Shown here: in pieces, positions 1 through 11,141 of the stretch | Layout of the letters: each line of letters opens with the position of its first letter | Position numbering within the stretch: position 1 is the stretch's first letter | NCBI GenBank assembly: GCA_032718865.1 | Contig: JALUTQ010000046.1 | Coordinates: 124,001-188,000, forward strand | DNA from: Tilletia caries | Taxonomy: Eukaryota > Basidiomycota > Exobasidiomycetes > Tilletiales > Tilletiaceae | DNA length: 64,000 nt | Direction of reading: 5' to 3' | Notes under the pieces: model-generated | Seen by the model: only the letters and a program-made list of their open reading frames with translations | Database searches by the model: none | Told to the model about the DNA's origin: nothing | Translations under genes and position numbers: made by a program

Positions 1-3000
1 CGATCGGACACCCATCGAAGGGTGACGCCCGACGGCAGAGAGAACCCGCCTCCGTCAGTGCTGTTGGAGGACAGCGAGATGTGGAAAGCAAGATCGAGCA
101 CCTTGGTCTGTGATCGGAAGATCACATGCGTCGATCGCAGGATCTCATCGCCCGCTTCATCTTCTGCCCAGACGTAGAAGGACTCCGCGCCGCCATGAAC
201 CTTTTCCGCCCAGTCGAAATCACGCTTCAACTGAATGTCGATGCGCAATATGTTATGGCTGAGAGGCCGAAGAGCATGCGAAAGCTGGAGTTGAGGAAAT
301 TGTCTTGCCGCATTTCGCACAAAACCGCCAAGCCTTTCGTTGAGATGGATGAGCTTGCCGATCTCTGCTGCGCTCATGGTACGTAGGGTGTTTACCTCAA
401 CTTCGTCGGCCCACCGCGTCAGGTTGTACACAGCATCTTGAGGAAGACCGCTTTGCCCTAGAGGATGTTCGAATGGCCACACGCGCTTCTCGATTGCCTT
501 GCTCATCGACATTAGCGACAGCGTAGCAGGTGCGAAATTCTTAGCCAGCGCTATCTCGAGCAGAGCTCGGATGATCCGACCTGCGTTCTGCGCCACGTAA
601 CCAGAATCTGAAACGAGGGCAAAGTCCTCGACGTATTCTCGGGAGATGAAGGATTGGAGAAGAATGTTGACCTTGCCTTGTGAAGTGTCGATACCGCCAG
701 GCACGTCGCACGGGGCCTTGACCAGCAGTGCCTTCAGCTCCTTTTCTTCTGTGTCGCGCATGATGATCTGTTCAAAGTCGGTCGCCATACTGAGAACGTG
801 GAGAACATCCGCCTCGCTCATGCGTGCCCGCAGCTTTTCGTTGAAAACCTCGATGGTTCGGCACGGGATGTAGTAGCGAGCCGCAATTCGCCCGAGATCG
901 GTAATAGCGAGCTCGTCGGAGCCGCTGATGCCGCCCTTTGAGACCAGCATCTTTGCGCTCTCCAATCGTTTGACTGCGTTTTCGATTAGCTGCACTCGCT
1001 TCGCCCCCAAGTGAGGATCGTCCATCACTTCCGCTACTGTCAAACCGTACGCCAGAGGTTGTCGCTTCATACGTGTGAATAGGTAGGTATACCCTAGCCA
1101 CGATATACCGTCACGGACCGAAGTGACAGTGCCGAGAGCGATCTCGGCATTCAGCGCGTCCGTCAACCCGCCTTGGAACTTGCTCTCGATTGGATGCTGA
1201 GCGGTGATGGCATCAACATAATGGTCCAGCTTGTCGTTGGCAGTCAGAATATACCCGACTCCGAGGTCTTCGTACTGTGGACGACCAGCACGTCCGAAGA
1301 TCTGGAGGACGTCCAGAATGGACAAGTCGACAAATTTACCGGCTCCAGAATCGTAGACGTCGGTACCCTTGATCAGCACTGCGAATGCCGGCAAGTTGAC
1401 ACCCCACGCTAGAGTCGCAGTACAGCACAGAATCTTGGTGATTCCCTGTTCGAAGGCTCGCTCGCTAATGTTGCGGTCAGATCGGAGCATACCGGCATGA
1501 TGAATACCGAAGCCTTGATCGAGTAGCTCCTTCATTTCGCGATTTCTTGAGCTTTGCACGTCCCTTCGAATGGATTCGTATGCGCTAGGATGCTCTGTCT
1601 TTCCAGCAGTCAAGAGTTCTGACATGCCCTCTCCCTGGAAGGCCTCCCGCAGCGTCTGTGCCGTCTTGACAGTCTCCTTTCGTGCGTGTACGAACACCAT
1701 GACTTGATGACCGTCCTGTATGAGCTGTGTGGCTTTTTCGAATGCAGCTTTGTCCAGGTTGGCGCGTGACTGAGGAGAACCGCTTTTGCCCTTGACTCCA
1801 ATGAAGTGCTGCTCCAGAGGCACCGGTCTGAAGGAGGAATCAAAGTAGAATAGGCCTTGGTAGCGGTTGACCCGAAGGAAGTCTGCAACATCGACGTAAT
1901 TCGGCAGAGTGGCGGAAAGACCGACGATCCGAATCAGGCTCTGGCTTGACTCCACCAAGCGTAACGTGCGGGCCACGATAGTTTCGATGACTGCTCCACG
2001 CTCCTCATGCAGTAAATGCACCTCGTCGATAATGAGCAGTTTCACTTTTGTGGCGAGCTCGCCCTCGCCGGTCGGCTTCCGCGTTGCGACGTCCCACTTT
2101 TCAGGTGTGGTCACGATCATCTGCGTGTCCGCAATCTCCTGCCGTGTGAGCTGCATGTCACCTGTAGACAAATTGGTCAACATTGGGCTCAATCAGAGTC
2201 TGAGCCTCGGGAACGCCAGTGCTCACCTGTGAATTCGCGAACTTTGACACCGAGATATGCCAAACGCTTCGAGAACTTCCGCACAATTTCTGCTGCAAGC
2301 GCTTTCATGGGAGCAACGTACACGATTTTGAACGCGTTGCGGTTGATATCAAAGTTCTCGTTCCCTCCGTCCGCTCGAGCACGCGAGTATTGATTGATTG
2401 TTCTGAGCACTGTGAGCATGGCCACGTCGGTCTTGCCGGCTCCGGTAGGGGCACAGACCAGCAAATTTTCTGATGTGTTGTAGCCTAAGGGGTAGACCGC
2501 ACTCTGAAGCCGATTGAGCGACTTGTAGCCAGGGAATGCTGGACGACAGAGGGGTTCCATTTCTCCGATAGGGATCAATCGTTCGGCCATGCGGAATGGG
2601 ACCTGCTTTGGAGGAGGAATCGTGACTTCTTCGTAAAGGGGAGTCTCTTCGCGAGTCGTTCCTATTGGAAGCGCAAACTTGGACCCGGTAATCGACAGAA
2701 TGTTTCCGTGCCCGGAATTTGTCGACGATGAAAACACGTGCGGATATTGAGGCTGCGAGGTCATCGTTGGCCCGCGATCAGAAGAGAAGAGGGGTCTGGA
2801 CGCATTCGACAGTAGCTGTTCATCGCGCATCCGCTCCAGATCTGCTGCCGAGTATTTCGCGAGGCTGTCTGCTGCAGCTGCCTCGAAGCCTGGACCAGCT
2901 CGATTTCTATGCATTCTACGTTGTTCCGCACGTATCCGCTTCGCCTCGGCTTGCTCTTCGGCTGTGTGGATGACGACTTGCGAACCGGGAGTATATGCCT

Positions 3001-3628
3001 TCCTTGCGGCCGGCTTGCCCGCCGCAACAGAATTTGTGGTCGCTGGGAGATACGATTCGGAATAATTCCCTTCTTCCGGCTCGTATGCAGCGGGAATGAT
3101 TGCTTTGCCTGTAGAATTGAGCTCCTGCATTGCCTGAACAACATCGGACCGGTTCGCCATCGCGTCGCTGACGAGATCGAGGTGGTCGAAGCCGAGAAGA
3201 TCGGCGAGTTGCTCCGACACTGCATCGTCTGGAGCACCCGAAGCAAGCGCATTCTCGACAGACTTGAAGATGTCCTGACCCTCCGCATGATGCCCCACCG
3301 CCGCGCGTATTCTGTTGACGACTTGCACTGTTGAAGCCGATTCGGGGTCATCGTGCGCATACAGCGGAGCCTCGTTCCGCGAGTGACTGGCTTGATGCCG
3401 GTATGAGTCCCAAAAGAACAGGCCATCTCTGAGCCCGGCAGCTTGTAGGTCGACATCATCGTCACCCTGAGCTTGATTTTCAGGCCGTTTGCCGCTCTTT
3501 TCGAGATCTTGCAGTAGATTGAGAAGATCCTGGTCGAGGTTCGGAGACTGACGACTTCCACCTGCGCCGCCTCCGAGCAGGCTGTCAAGGTGAGAGACCA
3601 GCGTCTCTGTCCGGGTGGTATCGGCCAT
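1..3628 (-). CDS. SLH1: Ski2-like RNA helicase SLH1/ASCC3 (partial, C-terminus beyond left edge)
   Basis: ATP-dependent helicase of the ribosome-quality-control trigger complex, which splits collided ribosomes in the cytoplasm. Exon 1 is 3628-2227 and exon 2 runs from 2161 off the window, with an intron at 2226-2162. About 1,190 residues are visible of the roughly 2,000 usual. Seen: the Walker A motif APTGAGKTD just before the intron, the DEVH box (about 2,030), WGVNLPAFAVLIKGTDVYD and an FGRAGRPQ motif in the first helicase cassette, then the start of the first Sec63 domain near the edge. The N-terminal part matches ASCC3/Slh1 rather than the spliceosomal paralogue Brr2, notably the PGYKSLNRLQSAVYPLGYN segment before Walker A. 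The open frame extends upstream to 3991, but the first credible start is 3628 (MADTTRTET), since the extra stretch overlaps the divergent promoter. It is divergent from EFL1, 291 bp away. Confidence 0.92.
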
Positions 3629-3919
3629 AGTTCCCGCCTGTGTCTGTGCCTGCGCTCCGCTTCTTTGCCTCGTATCCGCTGGCGACCTGTTGCTGCGTCG
3701 CGGTGATCGTCTTCGTGACCTCCGCCCAGAAGAAGCTGGCCAAAGCGAGCGTTCATGCTGTTGACATCGTTGCGCAACGATTCGGATTTTCGGTGGTAAA
3801 AGTCGACTTCGGAAAATCGAAAGGCAAGAAAAAGTTAGGAAGCGGTGACGATCTTCCCGCTTCCCGCTTGAGGTTGCGGACGACATCGATCCTGCAGAAA
3901 GAAAGAAGAGTGGAAGATC
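3629..3919. promoter_or_regulatory. Shared divergent promoter SLH1/EFL1
   Basis: This 291-bp gap separates two divergent start codons, SLH1 at 3628 on the minus strand and EFL1 at 3920 on the plus strand. No TATA box stands out. Given its size it must hold both promoters and both 5' leaders, so co-regulation is plausible but is an inference. Confidence 0.55.
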
Positions 3920-6900
3920 ATGTCGGCATCGCAGAGACGCTTCCTGCGCGAGAACGTGCGCTGCTGCACCATTATCGGCCATATCGACCACGGCAAGACG
4001 ACGTATGCGGACTCGCTGCTCGCCGCCAATGGCATCATCTCATCGCGAATGGCAGGCAAGTTGCGCTTCCTCGACGCGCGCGAGGACGAGCAGGAGCGAG
4101 GCATCACCATGGAGGCGAGCGCAGTATCGCTCATGTTCAAGCTCAGACAACATACCAGCGTTCCGAATGGAACGAGCTCGACCCCGGCTGACGCTGGCGC
4201 AAAAGATTCGACCGCTGCGCCACCGCCGGAGCCAGTCATCGAGGACTACATGATCAATCTTATCGACACGCCCGGCCACGTCGACTTTTCAAGCGAAGTG
4301 TCCACCGCGTCCCGTCTCTGCGATGGCGCTTTGTGTATCGTCGATGCCATCGAGGGTGTATGCACGCAGGTCAGTGCTTTTCTGTATGCTCTATCGATTT
4401 ATGTTTTGCTGAAAGTCGAGAATCTCTCCACAGACCATCACCGTGCTCAGGCAAGCCTGGCATGATCGCCTCAAGCCAATTTTGGTCATCAACAAAATGG
4501 ACAGAATCATTACGGAGCTCCGCCTCACACCTAACGAGGCCTATCATCACCTCATGCAGATCATCGAGCAGGTAAATGCGGTCATGGGGAGCTTCTTCTC
4601 TGCCGAACGTATGGATGACGATCTGCGATGGCGCGAAGACCGCGAGAAGAGGATAGAAAGCAAGCGCGCCCGGGCCGCGGAACAAGATGCTGCTGGTGCA
4701 ACAGTTGGCTCCACAGTTGTGCAAGACGATGAAGAAGAGGCGTATGAGGAACACGACGATGAGGATATCTACTTCGACCCCTCGCGAGGCAACGTGATCT
4801 TCGCCAGCGCCGTCGATAATTGGGCCTTCCGACTCGACCGCTTCTCTGTGCTCTACGCAAAGAAGCTCGGCATTCAGGAGCGCAAGTTTCGAAAACTGTT
4901 GTGGGGCGACTTCTACTTTGACCCGAAGAACAAGAGGGTCATCAGCCACAAACAGAAGGAGAAAGAGAAGCGCAACCTGAAGCCGATGTTCGTTCAATTT
5001 GTCTTGGACAACATCTGGTCGGTCTATGACAGCGTGGTTTTGAACAGGTGGGCTATCCCTCTTTCCGCATGAACAGGAGTCATTGGATACGCGTGCTGAC
5101 AATCTCTTCTACTTGTATCAGAGACCAAGAGAAGGTTGAGAAGATTGTGAAGACTTTGGACTTGCGCATCGCGCAGAGGGACCTCCGCGCGAAAGACCCT
5201 TCTACACTCTTAGTATCCATCTTCAGTCAATGGCTCCCCTTGGCCGCCTGCACTTTTTCCGCCGTCGTGTCCAATACTCCTGCTCCCGCCGTTGCACAGA
5301 AGTTCCGCTTGCCCAAGATGCTCCGACCGGACCTGCCCTACTTTGCCACACCCGCCGACATGGCGCCGAAAAACGACCTGGAACGCGATCTTTTCGACGC
5401 CAATGCCGGCGAGGGCGCCCGTTGTGTTGCCTACGTCAGCAAGATGTTTGCGGTCAGCAGGTCAGAGCTACCCGAGCTTAGGCGGGCACCGCTCACTGCG
5501 GAGGAGATGCGTCGAGTTGCGAGGGAACAAAAGGAAAGGGCGGCTCAGGCTAGTCAATCTGCTGCGGAAGGCCACGTGGACCTCGAAACTGCCCCAAACA
5601 CAAAGGAAGGCGCCAGTATGGGTGCAGACCTTTCTGGACAGGATCGCGCAGGAACAGAGCCAACGGATCAATCTGCGGGAGCAGAACCGGCGGAGGCAGC
5701 GTCTCCTGACGTCTTGATTGGATTCTCTCGTCTATACAGCGGCACGATGCGTCAAGGCGACACCCTATCAGCGCTCCTGCCGAAGTACAACACGTCCTTG
5801 CCACGGACCCATCCTGCCAACACACGATATATCCGCGAAGTCAAGTGCGAAAATCTGTACATGATCATGGGGCGAGATCTCGTCAGCGTGTCTGAGGTGC
5901 CTGCCGGCAATGTCTTCGGCATCAAAGGGTTGGAAGGAGTCGTGCTCCGGAACGCTACCCTTGTGTCTTCCCGCAATGATGGCTCCGACGGGGACGAAGA
6001 GCTCGTGAACCTTGCCGGTATCAACATGCTGGGAGCCCCAATTGTCAGAGTTGCCCTGGAGCCGGTCAACCCTTGTGAGTGCCGAAAGTGCTACTTTCTT
6101 ATCTGTATCGTTGGTGGCGCATCCTTACTAACAAAATGACTGTTTGACTTGGTAGCGGAAATGCCCAAGCTGGTGCATGGTTTGAAGCTGTTGAATCAGG
6201 CCGACCCTTGTGCGGAGACCTACATCCAAGAGACTGGCGAGCACGTCCTCGCCGGAGCAGGAGAGTTGCATTTGGAGGTGGGTTGCACTTCCATAGCCGC
6301 TTATTAGACGACGTATACTGATACGTCTCTTCCAATTATTCAGCGCTGCTTGCGAGATTTGCGCGAGCGGTTCGCAAAATGCGAGATACAGGCTTCGGCT
6401 CCCCTTGTTCCCTTCCGGGAGACGGCCATCAAAGCCGCGGAGATGCCACCTCCCAAAACGGAGGGTGCTCCGCGCGGAACTGTCATCAGCACTGTGGCCG
6501 GAGGTCTTATCCAGTATACCGTTCGCGCGGTTCCCCTACCAGAGGAAGTGACGCGCTTCCTCTTGGCCAACGCAACCACAATCCGCCGTCTCTTACAAGA
6601 TCGGGAACGAAGACATGTCGGAGGCTCGATGACCGGCGATGCCACGCCAGCAGGAGCGTCACTGGATGCCACTGACAACGATGACATTGTTCACCAGCAA
6701 GGGTTGGGCGATGATGGCCCTCGCGCGACGACGAAGGACAAGTTCTGGTCTGACTTTGAAGCTCTGTTGAAGAAGGCTGGGCCGGAGTGGAGTGGTGTTG
6801 TTGATCAGATTTGGGCCTTTGGCCCGAAGCGAGTCGGTGCCAATATTCTTATTGATCGCGCAGAGATCCCAAAGAAGAGGTGAGCCAGGCTTTCTCAAGA

Positions 6901-8347
6901 TGGCTTTTGATCCGCTTTACTCATCGTCTCTTTGCAAACTTTGCAGATTGAGGGATCGCACGGATCCTGCACGGTTGGAGGCCGCTCGCTCAGACGAATC
7001 GGATGCACAGGCCCAGGATGGTGCAGCAGAAGCTGCGGCCAGTTCCAAATTGACGGCTCATCTCGAATCTGCACTTCAGCAACTGAACCTTGATGGCTCA
7101 AACGAGTCTGAGGGAGCGCCCTCGGCATCGCGAGCGCGACAAGCCGCCTCGCAGGCGGCGCAGGTCAACGACAGTATTGACGCGGGTTTCCAGATCGCCA
7201 CGTTTCAAGGCCCACTGTGTGCCGAACCCGTGCAAGGACTGGCGTTCTTCCTCGAGTCTCTGCAGGTGGATGCTGCAGAAGTCGCCAAAGAAGGCGGTGA
7301 GTTGTTCTCGGTCGCATTCGTGACTCCTGTGTCCGTCTTCCGATATCTACGAGGGGACTGTTCTGATATTGACATGATCTACTTTATCTGTTCCTTTTCC
7401 AGCTCGAGCGCGATTGTCGCAGGCTGCTGGGTCCTTGATCTCGTCCTTCCGAGAAGGATGTCGGAACGGGATGCTGGACTGGTCCCCACGCATCATGTTA
7501 GCCATGTACTCATGCGACATCCAAGCGTCCAGTGAGTCCCCTCGATACCTCACATCGTTACTTCCAATCGTGCTTCCTGGCGACTGACACATGGCTGCTT
7601 CTTCCCTCTTTGTGTCCTGGCAGCTGAGGTGCTGGGTAAGGTCCATGCGGTCCTCTCAAAGAGAGGCGGCAGAATCACGTCCGAGGAAATGAAGGAAGGC
7701 ACGTCTTTCTTCACCGTTGGTTCGCTTTTGCCCGTTATCGAATCATTTGGCTTCGCAGATGGTGAGTTTCCAACACATCTTTGCCTCTCTGTTGCGTAGC
7801 GAATGCGTCTGACCTGAGTTCCCTCTGATCTTCTTTGCCGCCTTTCACTAGAGATTCGCAAGCGGACGTCGGGTGCTGCCAGCCCTCAGCTGATTTTCAA
7901 AGGGTCAGTCTCCGTTGCCCCATTCATTCTTGCTCCATCTGAAGTGACCTCTCATCATTCTCTGTTGCGTCCACAGATTCGAGCTCTTTGACCTCGATCC
8001 CTTCTGGGTGCCGCGGACCGAAGAAGAGCTGGAAGGCCTCGGAGAGAAGGGCGACCGTGAGAATGTGGCCAAGCGCTACGTCGATGCGGTACGGAAACGC
8101 AAGGTAAGTCTTTTCGTGACGGACAGGCGACGATGTCTGTCATTTCGTGATGTTCGCGGTAGAAACTTCTCGTTGACGCCTTCTTGGTCTCTCCCTCAAT
8201 TGTCACACCCTTTGCTTCTTATCGGAACGACGCGCATGGTACCCTCCGGCTATCTCCTGGCTGTCTCTTTGCAAACAGGGCATGTTCATCGCTGGCGCGC
8301 GCATCGTCGAAGCTGCGGAGAAGCAACGAACCCTCAAGTCAAATTGA
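3920..8347 (+). CDS. EFL1: Elongation factor-like GTPase 1 (EFL1/RIA1), 60S maturation
   Basis: Cytoplasmic EF-2-like GTPase that works with SBDS/Sdo1 to evict Tif6/eIF6 from late 60S subunits. Eleven exons: 3920-4369, 4434-5047, 5122-6074, 6156-6277, 6344-6879, 6947-7296, 7403-7531, 7624-7761, 7852-7903, 7977-8103, 8279-8347. They total 3,540 nt, or 1,179 residues, close to the 1,110 of yeast. Seen: P-loop GHIDHGKT at residues 20-27, the G2-region ERGIT, G3 DTPGH, G4 NKMD, a charged insertion after G4, and the EF-2 domain IV/V signatures LDWSPR and [15 protein letters not shown] near the C-terminus. All introns are GT-AG and short. The long acidic insertion distinguishes it from canonical EF-2. 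Start 3920 is the first ATG of the conserved N-terminus. Confidence 0.94.
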
Positions 8348-9738
8348 TGTCTGCTGCTTCGGACTCCCACGCTCAGCATGTCGTACGATCGATATTCTTC
8401 AGCAATCCAGTCAGCGACCAGCGTTCAGCAGTGCAAATCTCCACGCCGGAGTTCCCGGAAGTCGTGCGACACCAGCACAAGCCTTGCTCAATGCTCACGG
8501 ACGCGATGATTAGGGTTTCGTGGACTGGTCTAGCGAGGCTATCACCGGACGATTTCCGAAGGAGTGAAGCGTGAAGTAGTATCCTTCGATCTCTTCTCGG
8601 TTCGTCCAGGAACAAACAACGCGAAAATTTGGATATCAGAACAAGGGGCGTCTTCTCAGCATTCAGTAATGATAATGAGGCATGAGGACTTGCTCCCAGT
8701 CTTCCCGGAGATCCCAGACGTTGCCAAGACCTCGCTCGGTGTCGACTGGCCAGGGTGAAGGGTCCCACTCTAGTACCGTTATCTTACATAGCGCCTGTCG
8801 AGGAACAGATAGAGGAAAGCCTGCAAATAAAGACAAGTTCGCCGATGTCTGCCTACTTATGTATGCGACCTCGGTTGGAGAAGTGCACAAACTTCTGGAT
8901 GCTGGACAACTGGCGGAGGGGCGGGAGACGATGGGCCGAGTCGATGGACCGGAGGGGGCTGGCGGACGGAAAGATGCGACAGATAGGAAGGTTTGTGGCC
9001 TCCCTAGTCCCTAGCTTCCCTCACCCAGATTTCCGACACGCAAATTGTGTTTCAGGACCATGACCATGACCATCACAGGTGCACACGGGCCAAACGCACA
9101 CGACACCGCTCGCAGGACGCAGATCGCAGGCGGGCGCAAGAAGGGGCAGATGTCACTCCCGCTCCGGCGGGTCGGGTACTCGGGTCACAGCACAGTCGCG
9201 CAGTACTGCTTGAATAATGCTCGCAGATCTCCCGACCTGTTTGTCTCGCATCTTCACGCCTCTCACGCTGCATCGCTTATACTTCTTCGTCTTCGCGCAG
9301 GAATCAGGATGACCTTCCGCCACCGCCCACCACACTCGACGTTGACGCGTGACAGCCTGACGCTAGGGCCGTGCCAAGATAACGCGATGGTCCTGTGCTT
9401 GAGCAAGTGCGCGGACCGCGGATCTCGGTCTCCTCAACAAGTAGCGTCGACTGACCTCTGGTTGCTCACTCGACGCCAAACCCTCCCTTCCCTTCTTTCC
9501 CTTACCCAGGTGCCTGAGGCCAAAGCACCTGCAGGTGTCAGATATCAGTCGAAGCTTCGCTGGCCACGAGATAACGCAGATCGACGATTTCTTGAGACAG
9601 GCTCCCGCGTTCAGTATCTCGCTGATCTCTCCATGGCCATGGCTCTCGTCGTTTGAACAGTGCTTCTGTCCGGTACCTCCCTTCGAGAAGATGCGACCTC
9701 TGTCATCTGTCAGGCGCCGCGATGCGGACCTGGCGAGG
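8348..9738. other. Intergenic region, EFL1 to metalloprotease
   Basis: About 1.4 kb without a supported gene. Several short frames on both strands are open, but none has a recognisable domain or splice pattern. It presumably holds the EFL1 terminator and upstream control sequences of the secreted protease. Confidence 0.5.
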
Positions 9739-9746
9739 TATAAGTA
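9739..9746 (+). promoter_or_regulatory. TATA-like box of the secreted metalloprotease
   Basis: A TATAAGTA sequence lies 146 bp before the start codon at 9892 and is followed by a strongly CT-rich leader (about 9,775-9,885). That layout is common at highly expressed fungal secreted-protein genes. Confidence 0.5.
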
Positions 9747-9891
9747 CAGCAGTCATCGATCTGAAAAGCTCATTATTTCCCCTTCTTCATTCACAACCTG
9801 AACCTCCCAAGCCCTCCCACCTTCTCTCTTTCTCCTTCCCCCAGAACATCTCTTCCACTCCCTACCTCCTTTCCCCCCTCCCTTCGTCAAC

Positions 9892-10817
9892 ATGAAGTTC
9901 GCCGCTGTCCTTGCTTCCATCCTCACCCTCGGTGCTGTCCCGGCCCTCGCTGCCAGCTTCCAGGAACGCTTCCCCACTCGCAAGTGTGGTACCACCAAAT
10001 TCGACGCCTTCGCTGAGATCACGAACCAGCAACTCATCAAGGCCTACAGCCAGCAGACCGTCCAAGCGTTCGCCACTCGATCCGTGCCCGTGTACTGGCA
10101 CACCATCACTTCCGGCTCCACTGGAACGATCAGCTCCTCGCAGATTCAAAACCAGATCAACGTCCTCAACCAGGACTACGCGAACTATGGCTACTCCTTC
10201 ACCCTTGCCGGCTCCGACTCGACCTCCAACTCGGACTGGTTCAACAACATGGACGACGGAACGTCCCAAGAGCGATCCATGAAGACCAGCCTCCGTCGCG
10301 GTGGCGCCAACGCGCTCAACGTCTACACTGTCAATTTCCAGAATGGTCTCCTCGGCTTCGCCACGTTCCCTCAGGACTACTCGTCCGCCACCTGGAAGGA
10401 TGGCGTCGTCATTCAGTACAACTCTCTGCCTGGTGGCTCTTTGGCGCCCTACAACCTCGGTCGCACAGCAACCCACGAGATTGGACACTGGCTCGGGCTT
10501 TTCCACGTCTTCCAAGGTGGCTGCAGCGGCAATGGGGATTACGTGACCGACACCCCTGCTCAATCCACTGCTACCTCCGGCTGCCCTTCAAGCCAGGACT
10601 CATGTTCGGGTGGAGGTGTCGACTCTGTTCACAATTACATGGAGTAAGTCACGAACACTCTGGATCTGACTTGTACTTCCATTCCTGCTCCTGACTGACC
10701 CGACTTGTGACCTCTTGTTCCGCCCTCAGCTACTCCAACGACTCCTGCATGAACCAGTTCTCAAGCGGCCAGGCCACCCGCATGCAGGCTCTCACCAAGA
10801 CCTACCGCGGTATCTAA
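9892..10817 (+). CDS. Secreted M43-family (pappalysin-type) zinc metalloprotease
   Basis: Extracellular metalloendopeptidase of 279 residues in two exons, 9892-10643 and 10730-10817. Seen: a signal peptide at residues 1-20 ending in VPALA, the zinc-binding motif HEIGHWLGLFH at 195-205 (two His and Glu plus a third His ligand), the downstream Met-turn methionine at about 250 in NYMDYSND, and several cysteines in the C-terminal part for disulphides. The intron splits the Asp codon just after the Met-turn. Length and layout fit fungal MEP1-like extracellular metalloproteases of family M43B. Such enzymes degrade external protein for nutrition or host interaction; which applies here cannot be told. 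It is convergent with RRN7. Confidence 0.92.
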
Positions 10818-11141
10818 GCCAGTATTTATCTCAGCAGCACTGGCCGGTTGCGAACTCGTCGAAAAATTAGAAGCGCTTTCCGTTGTTACGACATCCCCCA
10901 ACACGATACGATCTACAACTCAATTTTCCGTCCCCGAACCCTCCTCGCCCTCCGAGATTCTCGTAACTTATCACAAATTTCCGGTTTCTGCCAACTGTTC
11001 ACTCTACTTTCAGACGACTGCCCAGCAATGGAAATGCAAACGAGCCATGTGTTTTGTACACACTTGCAAGTGGCCTTGTGCCTGGAAGATCCAGAATGTG
11101 GTTCGCGCACATGTAGAATGCCCACGCCCTCACTCTTCTCC
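10818..11141. other. Convergent intergenic gap
   Basis: 324 bp between the stop codons of the metalloprotease (plus) and RRN7 (minus). It must carry both 3' ends. No repeat or RNA gene is visible. Confidence 0.5.

Noticed and set aside
2761..3777. 338-codon minus-strand frame inside SLH1
   Set aside because: It is an alternate frame of the conserved helicase exon and has no domain of its own.
9045..9656. 203-codon plus-strand frame upstream of the metalloprotease
   Set aside because: No recognisable features; composition and lack of splice context suggest it is chance.
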